In this document: positions 1 through 6,431 of the stretch, one piece after another
Layout of the letters: each line of letters begins with the position of its first letter
Numbering within the stretch: the first letter of the stretch is position 1
NCBI GenBank assembly: GCA_023819365.1
Contig: JAMWBP010000037.1
Coordinates: forward strand, 1 to 6,573
DNA: 6,573 bases
DNA from: Candidatus Omnitrophota bacterium
GTDB lineage: Bacteria; Ratteibacteria; UBA8468; B48-G9; JAFGKM01
Direction of reading: 5' to 3'
Notes under the pieces: model-generated
What the model was told of the DNA's origin: nothing
The model's database searches: none
Seen by the model: only the letters and a program-made list of their open reading frames with translations
Position numbers and translations under genes: made by a program

Positions 1-371
1 TCGCTGCGGATGACATTATCGAACACAGAATGAAAGAAGGAATCAATTGGGCTTCAATGGGGCCGCAGCAGTTCGCTGCGGATGACGTCGCATCGAGCAG
101 GGCCCCGGTAAGGTAGCGAAGAGCTTCAATGGGGCCGCAGCAGTTCGCTGCGGATGACACCATAGCGTCATTTACCGTGTTATGATCACGCGGCTGCTTC
201 AATGGGGCCGCAGCAGTTCGCTGCGGATGACTTGCCATGCGGTTAGCAGGATTCAAAAGAAACCATCGCTTCAATGGGGCCGCAGCAGTTCGCTGCGGAT
301 GACCGCAGAAGCTATAACCCACAATCCCGCACAATAAATGCTTCAATGGGGCCGCAGCAGTTCGCTGCGGA
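1..371 (-). CRISPR. CRISPR array, right end: one partial, four complete and one truncated 36-bp repeat, five spacers
   Basis: The four complete repeats lie at 51-86, 123-158, 196-231 and 268-303 and are identical. The window opens in the last 14 bases of another repeat (1-14), and a truncated copy is at 340-371. Spacers are 15-50, 87-122, 159-195, 232-267 and 304-339: lengths 36, 36, 37, 36 and 36, all unrelated. Inside the repeat, CCGCAGC and GCTGCGG form a 7-bp stem around the 5-base loop AGTTC (repeat positions 13-31). Read on the minus strand the repeat starts GTCATCCGC and ends ATTGAAGC, which resembles the 8-base crRNA 5' handle of many class 1 systems (ATTGAAAC/G), so I infer minus-strand transcription. 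In that orientation the leader should lie to the right, where acs begins instead. No cas gene is in the window, so the subtype is not assignable. The array continues off the left edge. Confidence 0.97.
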
Positions 372-2368
372 GGTTGGAACGGACATTTATTGAAAAAGTG
401 CCCGAATGGAAAGAATCTAAGAAAAAGGATACAGGAGAGTTAACTGTTTTATTAGAAGAAGAACGCACAATCCCTCCAAAACCACATTTCACAAATAAAG
501 CAAATATAAAAGATGAAAGTATCTATGAATCTGCAAGTAAGGACCCAGAGAAATTTTGGGAAAATTTTGCCAACCAACTATACTGGTTTAAAAAATGGAA
601 TAAAGTTTTGGAGTGGAACCCACCTTATGCAAGGTGGTTTGTAGGAGGTAGGTTAAATATTTCTTATAATTGCATTGATAGGCATATCCATACAGGAAAA
701 AGAAACAAAGCAGCACTCATCTGGGAAGGAGAACCAGGAGAGGAAAGATGTTTAACTTATTGGGACCTTTATCGTGAGGTAAATAAATTTACTAATGTTC
801 TTTATAATCTTGGAGTGAGAAAAGGCGATGTAGTCACAATTTATATGCCTATGATTCCAGAACTTCCTATAGCAATGCTTGCCTGTACAAGATTAGGTGC
901 TATTCATTCAGTTGTATTTGGTGGTTTCAGTGCAGAAGCATTATCTGACAGAATTAACGATGCAGAAGCAAAACTTTTAATTACAGCAGATGGTGGTTAT
1001 AGAAGGGGAAATTTTTTGACTCTTAAGCATATAGCAGATGAAGCGTTACAAAAAACTCCTACAATTAAAAATGTAATTGTGGTTAGAAGAGGGAACTTTC
1101 CAGTGAAGATGAAAGAAGGGAGAGACCACTGGTACCATGAATTGATGCAAGACGCTCCCTCTTATTATCGGCCAGAACCAATGGATAGTGAAGATATACT
1201 TTATATACTTTATACATCAGGAACAACAGGAAAACCTAAAGGTATCATTCATACAACTGGTGGATATCTGACAGGTGTATATGCAACAACTAAATGGGTT
1301 TTTGATTTAAAAGATGATGATGTTTATTGGTGTACTGCGGATATCGGTTGGGTGACTGGACACAGTTATATTGTTTATGGGCTATTGGCACTTGGTGCAA
1401 CTGTAATTATGTATGAAGGCGCACCTGACTGGCCAGAAAGAGATAGATTCTGGGCTATAATAGAAAAATATGGAGTAACAATCTTTTATACAGCGCCTAC
1501 TGCAATCCGAGCCTTTATGAAATGGGGAGAAGAACTTCCTAAAAAACACAATCTTTCATCTTTACGTCTACTTGGAACAGTGGGTGAACCGATAAATCCT
1601 GAAGCATGGATGTGGTATTACAAAAATATTGGGCAGGAAAGATGTCCTATTGTTGATACATGGTGGCAAACAGAAACAGGTATGATTTTGATTACACCAT
1701 TACCAGGTTTGACTACTTTGAAACCTGGTTCTGCCACAAAACCCTTCCCAGGTATTATTGCCGATGTTTTGGACGAAAAAGGTAATTCCATTTCAGTTGG
1801 AGGTGGGTATTTAGCAATAAAAAAACCATGGCCAGCAATGTTGCGTGGAATTTATAAAGACCTTGATAGATATGTTAAACAGTACTGGTCAAAATGGAGC
1901 AAAGATATATATTTTACCGGCGATGGTGTAAAGCGTGATGAGGATGGTTATTTCTGGCTACTTGGAAGAGTTGACGATGTAATGAATGTTGCAGGTCATC
2001 GGATAAGTACTATGGAGGTTGAAAGTGCCCTTATTAGCCATCCTATAGTGGCAGAATCTGCTGTTGTTGGTATTTTTCATGAAATTAAAGGGCAGGCAAT
2101 AGTTGCCTTTGTTATTCTTAAGGAAGGGAATAAACCGTCATTGGAGAAAGAAGAAGAACTGAAAGAACATGTGGTGAAAAAAATTGGAAAGATTGCTCGT
2201 CCAGAAAAAATAATTTTTACACCAGAACTTCCAAAAACAAGAAGTGGAAAAATTATGCGGCGTTTATTAAGAGATATAGCAGAAAGTAGAGTTCTTGGTG
2301 ATGTCACTACACTGGCTGATCCTGGCATCATTGAAGAATTAAAAAAGAAGTACGAAGGGAAAGAATAA
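338..2368 (+). CDS. acs: Acetyl-CoA synthetase, AMP-forming (EC 6.2.1.1); 5' end uncertain
   Basis: Cytoplasmic enzyme that converts acetate, ATP and CoA to acetyl-CoA, AMP and pyrophosphate through acetyl-adenylate. The ANL-family motifs are all present: the P-loop-like [11 protein letters not shown] at residues 292-302, DTWWQTETG at 440-448 with the Trp pair of the acetate pocket, YFTGDG at 525-530, the hinge [13 protein letters not shown] at 543-555, and [11 protein letters not shown] near the C-terminus, where Lys638 is the adenylation lysine that is acetylated in characterised Acs. The N-terminal Acs region (EEERTIPP at 40-47, then [12 protein letters not shown] at 101-112) is intact. 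Residues 1-12 are encoded by the CRISPR repeat and are unlike any Acs N-terminus. A TAA stop at 335-337 sits just before the ATG, so no in-frame start exists further left. The alternatives TTG at 374 and GTG at 398 have poorly placed ribosome sites. At 676 aa (656 from GTG) the length suits the family's roughly 650. The native start was probably lost at the array junction. tatA follows 16 bases later. Confidence 0.96.
   Translation: MLQWGRSSSLRRLERTFIEKVPEWKESKKKDTGELTVLLEEERTIPPKPHFTNKANIKDESIYESASKDPEKFWENFANQLYWFKKWNKVLEWNPPYARWFVGGRLNISYNCIDRHIHTGKRNKAALIWEGEPGEERCLTYWDLYREVNKFTNVLYNLGVRKGDVVTIYMPMIPELPIAMLACTRLGAIHSVVFGGFSAEALSDRINDAEAKLLITADGGYRRGNFLTLKHIADEALQKTPTIKNVIVVRRGNFPVKMKEGRDHWYHELMQDAPSYYRPEPMDSEDILYILYTSGTTGKPKGIIHTTGGYLTGVYATTKWVFDLKDDDVYWCTADIGWVTGHSYIVYGLLALGATVIMYEGAPDWPERDRFWAIIEKYGVTIFYTAPTAIRAFMKWGEELPKKHNLSSLRLLGTVGEPINPEAWMWYYKNIGQERCPIVDTWWQTETGMILITPLPGLTTLKPGSATKPFPGIIADVLDEKGNSISVGGGYLAIKKPWPAMLRGIYKDLDRYVKQYWSKWSKDIYFTGDGVKRDEDGYFWLLGRVDDVMNVAGHRISTMEVESALISHPIVAESAVVGIFHEIKGQAIVAFVILKEGNKPSLEKEEELKEHVVKKIGKIARPEKIIFTPELPKTRSGKIMRRLLRDIAESRVLGDVTTLADPGIIEELKKKYEGKE
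340..371 (-). repeat. Truncated terminal CRISPR repeat, fused to the acs reading frame
   Basis: The first 32 of 36 repeat bases are present and identical to the other copies, including the whole stem-loop. The final TGAC is absent: the sequence goes from GCTGCGGA straight into GGTTGGAACGG and then acs coding sequence. On the inferred minus-strand orientation, the missing bases are the 5' end (GTCA) of the leader-proximal repeat. On the + orientation, it would be the decayed 3' end of the last repeat, which is common at the trailer end of arrays. The cut is clean, with no graded mismatches, which fits a recombination or assembly junction better than slow decay. Confidence 0.9.
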
Positions 2369-2372
2369 AAGT

Positions 2373-2380
2373 GGAGGTGA
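2373..2380 (+). promoter_or_regulatory. Strong ribosome binding site for tatA
   Basis: GGAGGTGA lies 4 bases before the ATG at 2385 (7 from the GGAGG core). It is the best Shine-Dalgarno match in the window, and it fixes the tatA start. It fills most of the 16-base gap after the acs stop, leaving no room for a promoter or terminator there. Confidence 0.9.
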
Positions 2381-2384
2381 AAAA

Positions 2385-2570
2385 ATGAGAATTTTAGGTA
2401 TGGGAATGCCTGAGATATTATTAATTCTTTTTATCTGTGCTTTAATTTTTGGTGCAAATAAGTTACCGGAGATTGCCCATTCTATTGGAAGAAGTATTAA
2501 AGAACTCAAAAAAGGCTTTAAGGAAATAGACACTGACGAAGGGAAAGCAGAAGATAATCTGAAACAATAA
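2385..2570 (+). CDS. tatA: Twin-arginine translocase subunit TatA/TatE family
   Basis: Pore-forming or membrane-thinning component of the Tat pathway, which moves folded proteins across the cytoplasmic membrane. The 61-residue protein has the TatA layout. It begins with a short N-terminus carrying a polar residue at the membrane edge (Glu10 in GMPEILLIL). One transmembrane helix follows at about 9-22, then the FG hinge (Phe22-Gly23) followed by NKLPE. An amphipathic helix runs from about 26 to 46 (IAHSIGRSIKELKKG), and the tail is short and acidic. It is shorter than E. coli TatA (about 89 aa) but normal for minimal TatA proteins. No separate TatB is seen, so a two-component TatA-TatC system, as in many Gram-positive and deep-branching bacteria, is the simplest reading; a tatB elsewhere is possible. 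tatC starts 8 bases after the stop codon. Confidence 0.93.
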   Translation: MRILGMGMPEILLILFICALIFGANKLPEIAHSIGRSIKELKKGFKEIDTDEGKAEDNLKQ

Positions 2571-2578
2571 ATTATAAT

Positions 2579-3322
2579 ATGGATAAAGAGATGAACTTTT
2601 GGGAGCATATAGAAGAATTACGCCGTAGAATTATAGTGTGTCTGATAACCCTCACAGTTGGTATGATGGTAGGTTTTCCTTTTAGCAGGTATGTTCTTAG
2701 AATTTTAAAATTACCGGGTTGCTCAGTGATAGATAAACTTGTATTCTTTAGTCCACAGGAAGGATTTTTAATTTATCTTCGTATATCTTTTTTAATTGGT
2801 TTGGTTCTGGCTTTTCCTGTTATTCTATATCAGGTCTGGGCATTCATTGCACCTGCAATAGAAAAGAAATTCAGGAGATATATTCTGAACTTTGTCTTTT
2901 CTGGCACAATTTTTTTTGTTATCGGTATGTGTTTTATCTATTTTATTCTTTTACCACCGGCATTTAAATTTTTGTTATCTTTTGCTTCTACGGAGATGGA
3001 ACCAGTAATTTCTGCCACTAGATATATCTCTTTCGTTATTGCCCTTCTTGTTGCTGGTGGTTTGGTTTTTCAGATGCCTGTCTTAAGTTTCCTTTTTACA
3101 AGGATAGGATTGATTAACTGGAGATTTCTTAAGGATAAATTCAAGTATGCAGTAGTCATAATTTTCATTTTAGCGGCACTCATCACTCCAACAGTTGATA
3201 TTTTTAATTTATTACTTCTGGCTATACCTATGATTTTTTTATATGGTGCAAGTATTTTTGTTTCTTTTCTTGTTCGTCCTAAAATAAGATATGAGCATAC
3301 TAAAGCATTACAGAACATTTAA
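2579..3322 (+). CDS. tatC: Sec-independent protein translocase TatC
   Basis: Polytopic membrane receptor for twin-arginine signal peptides; it recruits TatA. Of 247 residues, the family signatures are WEHIEELRRR at 8-17 (Glu13 matches E. coli Glu15), FPVILYQVWAFIAPA at 79-93 (Phe89 matches E. coli Phe94), and ITPTVDIFN at 202-210 followed by LLAIPM. About six hydrophobic helices are visible. Two residues differ from E. coli: Phe98 replaces Glu103 of the signal-peptide binding loop, and Gln165 replaces Glu170 (Gln is fairly common there). The ATG at 2579 has no Shine-Dalgarno match. A second ATG at 2591 would give MNFWEHIEELRRR, a very typical TatC start, with AAAGAG just upstream, so the protein may be four residues shorter. 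The last 32 bases overlap nqrA, which implies translational coupling. Confidence 0.95.
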   Translation: MDKEMNFWEHIEELRRRIIVCLITLTVGMMVGFPFSRYVLRILKLPGCSVIDKLVFFSPQEGFLIYLRISFLIGLVLAFPVILYQVWAFIAPAIEKKFRRYILNFVFSGTIFFVIGMCFIYFILLPPAFKFLLSFASTEMEPVISATRYISFVIALLVAGGLVFQMPVLSFLFTRIGLINWRFLKDKFKYAVVIIFILAALITPTVDIFNLLLLAIPMIFLYGASIFVSFLVRPKIRYEHTKALQNI

Positions 3323-4781
3323 AGGTGGGTATAAGTTTTTTAATTTCACTGGACAGCCCCAGGATATTATTATTGACCTCGGGGTTCCTAAGGTAATATT
3401 TATTCCTCTAAGGCAGGGTTTTGGAGTGGAAGTGAAGCCAGTTGTTAAAGTTGGAGACCAAGTCAAAACAGGACAAATAATTGGGAGAGACGATGAAAAT
3501 GTCTCTTCTCCTGTCCATTCAAGTATAAGTGGTAAAGTAAAAGAAATAGTTAAGAAAAATTATTTTGGTAGAGAAGTAACATTTATAGTTGTTGAAGGAG
3601 ATGGGAAAGATGAATTGGAAAAACTTCCTTTCTCTGAAAAAAACTGGGAAAAACTTACTGAAGAAGAACTTGAAACAAAGTTGTATCTTTCTGGAGTAAC
3701 TTCCCTTGGGCCATCCGGTATTCCTACAAGATATAGAAGTTCAGTCATAGGACTTAAAGAAGTGGAAAATTTGATAATCCATGGACTTGGTTCAGAGCCT
3801 TACAATATCTGTTTAAAAACTTTATTGAAGGGAAAAAATATCTTTTACTTTATCGAAGGTTTGAAGATTCTAAAAAAATTGTTGCCAAATGCAAAGATAT
3901 ATCTCTGTTTAAACTCGGAAGAGAAAAGGATAATTGAAGAAATAGGGAAATTAACCTCTGATATCCAATGGCTTGAAATTTCACTACTTGAGTCAAAATA
4001 TCCTCAGGGTTATGATGAAATGTTAATACCAATAGTTTTGGGCAAAAAGTTTCCTTATGGTTATTCAGCAGCAAACATTGGTATTATCAGTTTAAATATC
4101 AGTGCAGTACTACATGTATATGAAGCAATAGTTGATGGAAAACCATTAATTGACAGAATAATAACTTTAAGTGGCCCTTGCTTTAAAGAAAATCCACATA
4201 TTAAAGTCCGTATTGGAACTCCCATTGGTGAAATTGTTAAAGATTATCTTAAGTCCGAAGTAAAGGTGCGTCTTATAATGAATAGTTTGATGCGAGGTTA
4301 TGAATTAAAGGATTATTCTTTACCTATGGATAGAACATATACACATATCATTGCTATCCCTGAAAATACAGAAAGAAAATTATTTTCATTTTTAAGGTTG
4401 GGGTTGCATTCTTATTCTTACTCATCTTGTTTTTTGACCTTTAATAAATTGGAAAAATATCCAGATACAAATATTCATGGAGAGGAAAGACCATGTATTT
4501 CCTGCGGATATTGCGAAGAAGTTTGTCCGGTACGAATCATTCCACATTTATTAAGTAAAATTGTAGTGAAACATCTGGTTAATGAGAAACTTATGCATTA
4601 TGGAATTTTTAATTGTATTGAATGTAATCTTTGCAGTTTTGTATGTCCATCAAAAATACCTATTACAAAATATATCAAGGAAGGCCAGGAAAAACTTATT
4701 ATTCAAGGATGTGATAGAAGTCGGTGTATCTTACCATATTTTAATTTGAAAGGCCTTGAAGAGTATCAGGGTATAAAGTGA
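3291..4781 (+). CDS. nqrA: NqrA-like subunit of sodium-translocating NADH:quinone reductase, with RnfC-type 2[4Fe-4S] domain
   Basis: Peripheral cytoplasmic subunit of the Nqr complex, homologous to RnfC. The N-terminal biotinyl-like domain (FKGGYKF at 10-16, VKVGDQVKTGQIIG at 52-65, SSPVHSSISGKVKEI at 72-86) and the SLBB-type region (GKPLIDRIITLSGP at 283-296, then RIGTPIGEIV at 307-316) are shared by NqrA and RnfC. The stretch at 324-380, with ERKLFSFLRLG at 361-371, aligns by eye with NqrA. The C-terminus has two intact CxxCxxCxxxCP motifs: Cys402/405/408/412 and Cys442/445/448/452. Classical NqrA keeps only a remnant (LCTFVCPGK) of the second. GVTSLGPSGIPT at 135-146 stands where RnfC has its GGAGFPT flavin/NADH motif. 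A further CxxxxC pair (474, 479) follows. At 496 aa it is longer than Vibrio NqrA (about 446). It starts inside tatC without a Shine-Dalgarno site, and no later in-frame start precedes the conserved FKGG. The neighbours nqrB, nqrC and nqrD favour the Nqr name; RnfC is the alternative. Confidence 0.87.
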   Translation: MSILKHYRTFKGGYKFFNFTGQPQDIIIDLGVPKVIFIPLRQGFGVEVKPVVKVGDQVKTGQIIGRDDENVSSPVHSSISGKVKEIVKKNYFGREVTFIVVEGDGKDELEKLPFSEKNWEKLTEEELETKLYLSGVTSLGPSGIPTRYRSSVIGLKEVENLIIHGLGSEPYNICLKTLLKGKNIFYFIEGLKILKKLLPNAKIYLCLNSEEKRIIEEIGKLTSDIQWLEISLLESKYPQGYDEMLIPIVLGKKFPYGYSAANIGIISLNISAVLHVYEAIVDGKPLIDRIITLSGPCFKENPHIKVRIGTPIGEIVKDYLKSEVKVRLIMNSLMRGYELKDYSLPMDRTYTHIIAIPENTERKLFSFLRLGLHSYSYSSCFLTFNKLEKYPDTNIHGEERPCISCGYCEEVCPVRIIPHLLSKIVVKHLVNEKLMHYGIFNCIECNLCSFVCPSKIPITKYIKEGQEKLIIQGCDRSRCILPYFNLKGLEEYQGIK

Positions 4782-5854
4782 ATATGATAAGGAAAATACT
4801 TAATTTGGGGTATCAGTTGTTAGAGAAAAATAAAAAACTTAAAAAGTTAAAACCAGTTTTAGAGGCAGTAGATGGTTTCTTTTTCGGAACTGATAAAGTA
4901 ACAACCTTTACTCCTTACATCCTTGACTACCTTGATATAAAAAGATTTATGGCAACTGTAATTTTAGCTCTTTTACCATCTGTTTTGGCATCTATTTACT
5001 TTTATGGTATAAGAGTCATTCTTATCATTCTTGTCTCTTATATTTTTGGTGGATTGTGTGAGATTGCTTTTGCTGTTATAAGGAAGAAAGAGATAGAAGA
5101 AGGTTTTCTTGTTACTGGCTTGATTTTCCCTTTGATTCTACCTCCTACTGTCCCACTTTGGGTTGTGGCTGTTGGAATTGTTTTTGGAGTAATTTTTGGG
5201 AAAGAGGTTTTTGGTGGAACAGGGAGAAACATTTTTAATCCTGCCCTTGCTGGCAGGGTATTTATTACAATCTCTTTCCCTAAAATAATGACCGTGGATT
5301 GGTATCAACCATTGGTAAGTGGATGGGCAGGCTTTAACAGATTTAAACCAGATACTGTAACTTCTGCTACACCTTTAATGTTATATAAAAGTGATAAAAT
5401 TCTCACATCTTTCAAAGATTTACTCTTGGGCCTTTCCCCTGGTTGTATAGGAGAGACATTTAGATTAGGTATAATTATTGGTGGAATTTTCCTTGTTTTA
5501 ACAAGGGTTGCTAACTGGCGTATCCCATTAACTTACTTAATTTCAGTCTTTTTCTTATCTTATTTTGGAAATCTTCTCTTCCCTGAAAAATTTGGTCCAC
5601 CTATTTTCCAGTTATTGACTGGAGGATTACTTTTTGGTGCTTTTTTTATGGCGACAGACCCTGTTACAAGCCCATTTACAAATTCTGGGAAGTTGATAGC
5701 AGGGGTCCTGTTAGGATTTTTAACAGTGATTATAAGAACTTTTTCTGGATATGTAGAAGGAGTAATGTTTTCAATTTTATTAATGAATGCTTTTACTCCT
5801 CTAATTGACTATTTAGTTGTTGAGAGAAGATATAAGCCAAATAATAAAAGATGA
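4778..5854 (+). CDS. nqrB: Na+-translocating NADH:quinone reductase subunit B
   Basis: Integral membrane subunit that carries covalent FMN and, in Vibrio, riboflavin and the quinone site; it is central to sodium transport. NqrB signatures are LDIKRFMATVILALLPS at 52-68, EEGFLVTGLIFPLILPPT at 107-124, GKEVFGGTGRNIFNPALAGR at 141-160, GLLFGAFFMATDPVTSPFTN at 283-302 and YLVVERRY near the C-terminus. Thr198 in TSAT is the expected phosphoester FMN attachment site (Vibrio SGAT). The soluble N-terminal stretch with GTDKVTTFTPYILD at 37-50 is NqrB-like and differs from RnfD, which lacks it. At 358 aa it is shorter than Vibrio NqrB (about 415) and close to RnfD length. The GTG start overlaps the nqrA stop as GTGA. 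An ATG six bases later (4784) would remove only two residues and is equally possible. AGGGT at 4768-4772 is a weak ribosome site. Confidence 0.95.
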   Translation: MNMIRKILNLGYQLLEKNKKLKKLKPVLEAVDGFFFGTDKVTTFTPYILDYLDIKRFMATVILALLPSVLASIYFYGIRVILIILVSYIFGGLCEIAFAVIRKKEIEEGFLVTGLIFPLILPPTVPLWVVAVGIVFGVIFGKEVFGGTGRNIFNPALAGRVFITISFPKIMTVDWYQPLVSGWAGFNRFKPDTVTSATPLMLYKSDKILTSFKDLLLGLSPGCIGETFRLGIIIGGIFLVLTRVANWRIPLTYLISVFFLSYFGNLLFPEKFGPPIFQLLTGGLLFGAFFMATDPVTSPFTNSGKLIAGVLLGFLTVIIRTFSGYVEGVMFSILLMNAFTPLIDYLVVERRYKPNNKR

Positions 5855-6429
5855 AAGAGAAAATAAAGATTATACTTTTTGTTATTGTTCTTGGCATGGT
5901 TAGTGGTTCTATCCTTTTAGGTGTAAACAGATATACGGAAAGCAGAATTCTACAAAACCAGCAATTAAAAATTAAAAAAGCAGTATTAGATGTTTTTGAG
6001 ATACCTTATACAAAAGAAAATATAGAAACAGTTTTTAATCAGAATGTGGAAATAGTTAAATTTGATGGTGTCTCTTTTTATATATCGAAAGAGAAAGCAG
6101 TTGCTTTTGAATTTTCTGGTTCAGGTCTATGGGGGCCTATCCATGGAGTTATTGCTCTAAATAATGATATGAATACACTCAAGGGTATAAGTATAATCCA
6201 TCAAGAAGAAACACCGGGACTTGGAGGAAGAAGTGCTGAAAAGGATTATCTTGCCCAGTTTAAAGGTAAAAAATTTTTGCCGGAGATTAAGATTGTTCCT
6301 GCTGGAAAATCTAAAGGAGAAAATGAAGTTGATGCAATCACAGGAGCAACAGGAACAAGTAAATCTTTTGAGACACTTTTAAATGCAAATATTCAAAAAA
6401 AATTGGATTTATTTAAACAAAGGAGATAA
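5851..6429 (+). CDS. nqrC: Na+-translocating NADH:quinone reductase subunit C
   Basis: Membrane-anchored FMN protein whose flavin domain faces the periplasm. One N-terminal transmembrane helix at about 6-25 follows a lysine-rich MKEKIK start. The FMN-binding domain contains FSGSGLWGPIHGVIAL at 88-103 and EETPGLGGR at 119-127, both typical of NqrC (RnfG proteins usually show GYxGxI and ETPGLG without the GLWGPI form). Thr167 in TGAT (164-167), preceded by Asp161, is the predicted covalent FMN site, normally loaded by ApbE; no apbE is in the window. At 192 aa it is clearly shorter than Vibrio NqrC (about 257) and near RnfG size. The ATG overlaps the nqrB stop as ATGA, indicating coupled translation. 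Its 3' end contains the ribosome site for nqrD. Confidence 0.95.
   Translation: MKEKIKIILFVIVLGMVSGSILLGVNRYTESRILQNQQLKIKKAVLDVFEIPYTKENIETVFNQNVEIVKFDGVSFYISKEKAVAFEFSGSGLWGPIHGVIALNNDMNTLKGISIIHQEETPGLGGRSAEKDYLAQFKGKKFLPEIKIVPAGKSKGENEVDAITGATGTSKSFETLLNANIQKKLDLFKQRR
6421..6425 (+). promoter_or_regulatory. Ribosome binding site for nqrD
   Basis: AGGAG within AAAGGAGATAAC lies 6 bases before the ATG at 6432 and inside the last codons of nqrC. It fixes the nqrD start and ties its translation to the upstream gene. Confidence 0.85.
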
Positions 6430-6431
6430 CT

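Noticed and set aside
320..328. Nine-base match (CACAATCCC) between spacer 304-339 and acs at 466-474, a possible self-targeting spacer.
   Set aside because: A 9-base match is expected several times by chance between five spacers and both strands of this window, and the flanking bases do not extend it.
1..371. The GC-rich stem-loop repeats as a dispersed REP-like or transcription-terminator family rather than CRISPR.
   Set aside because: Strictly regular spacing with 36-37 base unique spacers and identical 36-base repeats is diagnostic of CRISPR; no T-run follows the stems.
338..2368. acs as a truncated pseudogene caused by the array junction.
   Set aside because: All catalytic motifs and the N-terminal Acs domain are present in one uninterrupted frame; at most a few native N-terminal residues are missing.
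2571..2578. A possible promoter or terminator between tatA and tatC.
   Set aside because: The gap is only 8 bases of AT-rich sequence, with no stem-loop or room for promoter elements.
2077..3318. Minus-strand open frames of about 80-90 codons opposite acs, tatA/tatC and nqrA.
   Set aside because: They lie wholly antisense to well-recognised genes, show no protein-family features, and are typical by-products of AT-rich coding sequence.
3291..4781. Naming the Fe-S subunit plainly as RnfC.
   Set aside because: The middle region and the neighbours (NqrB with its long N-terminus, NqrC with GLWGPI, NqrD with LGICS) point to Nqr; the RnfC-like traits are recorded as a finding instead.
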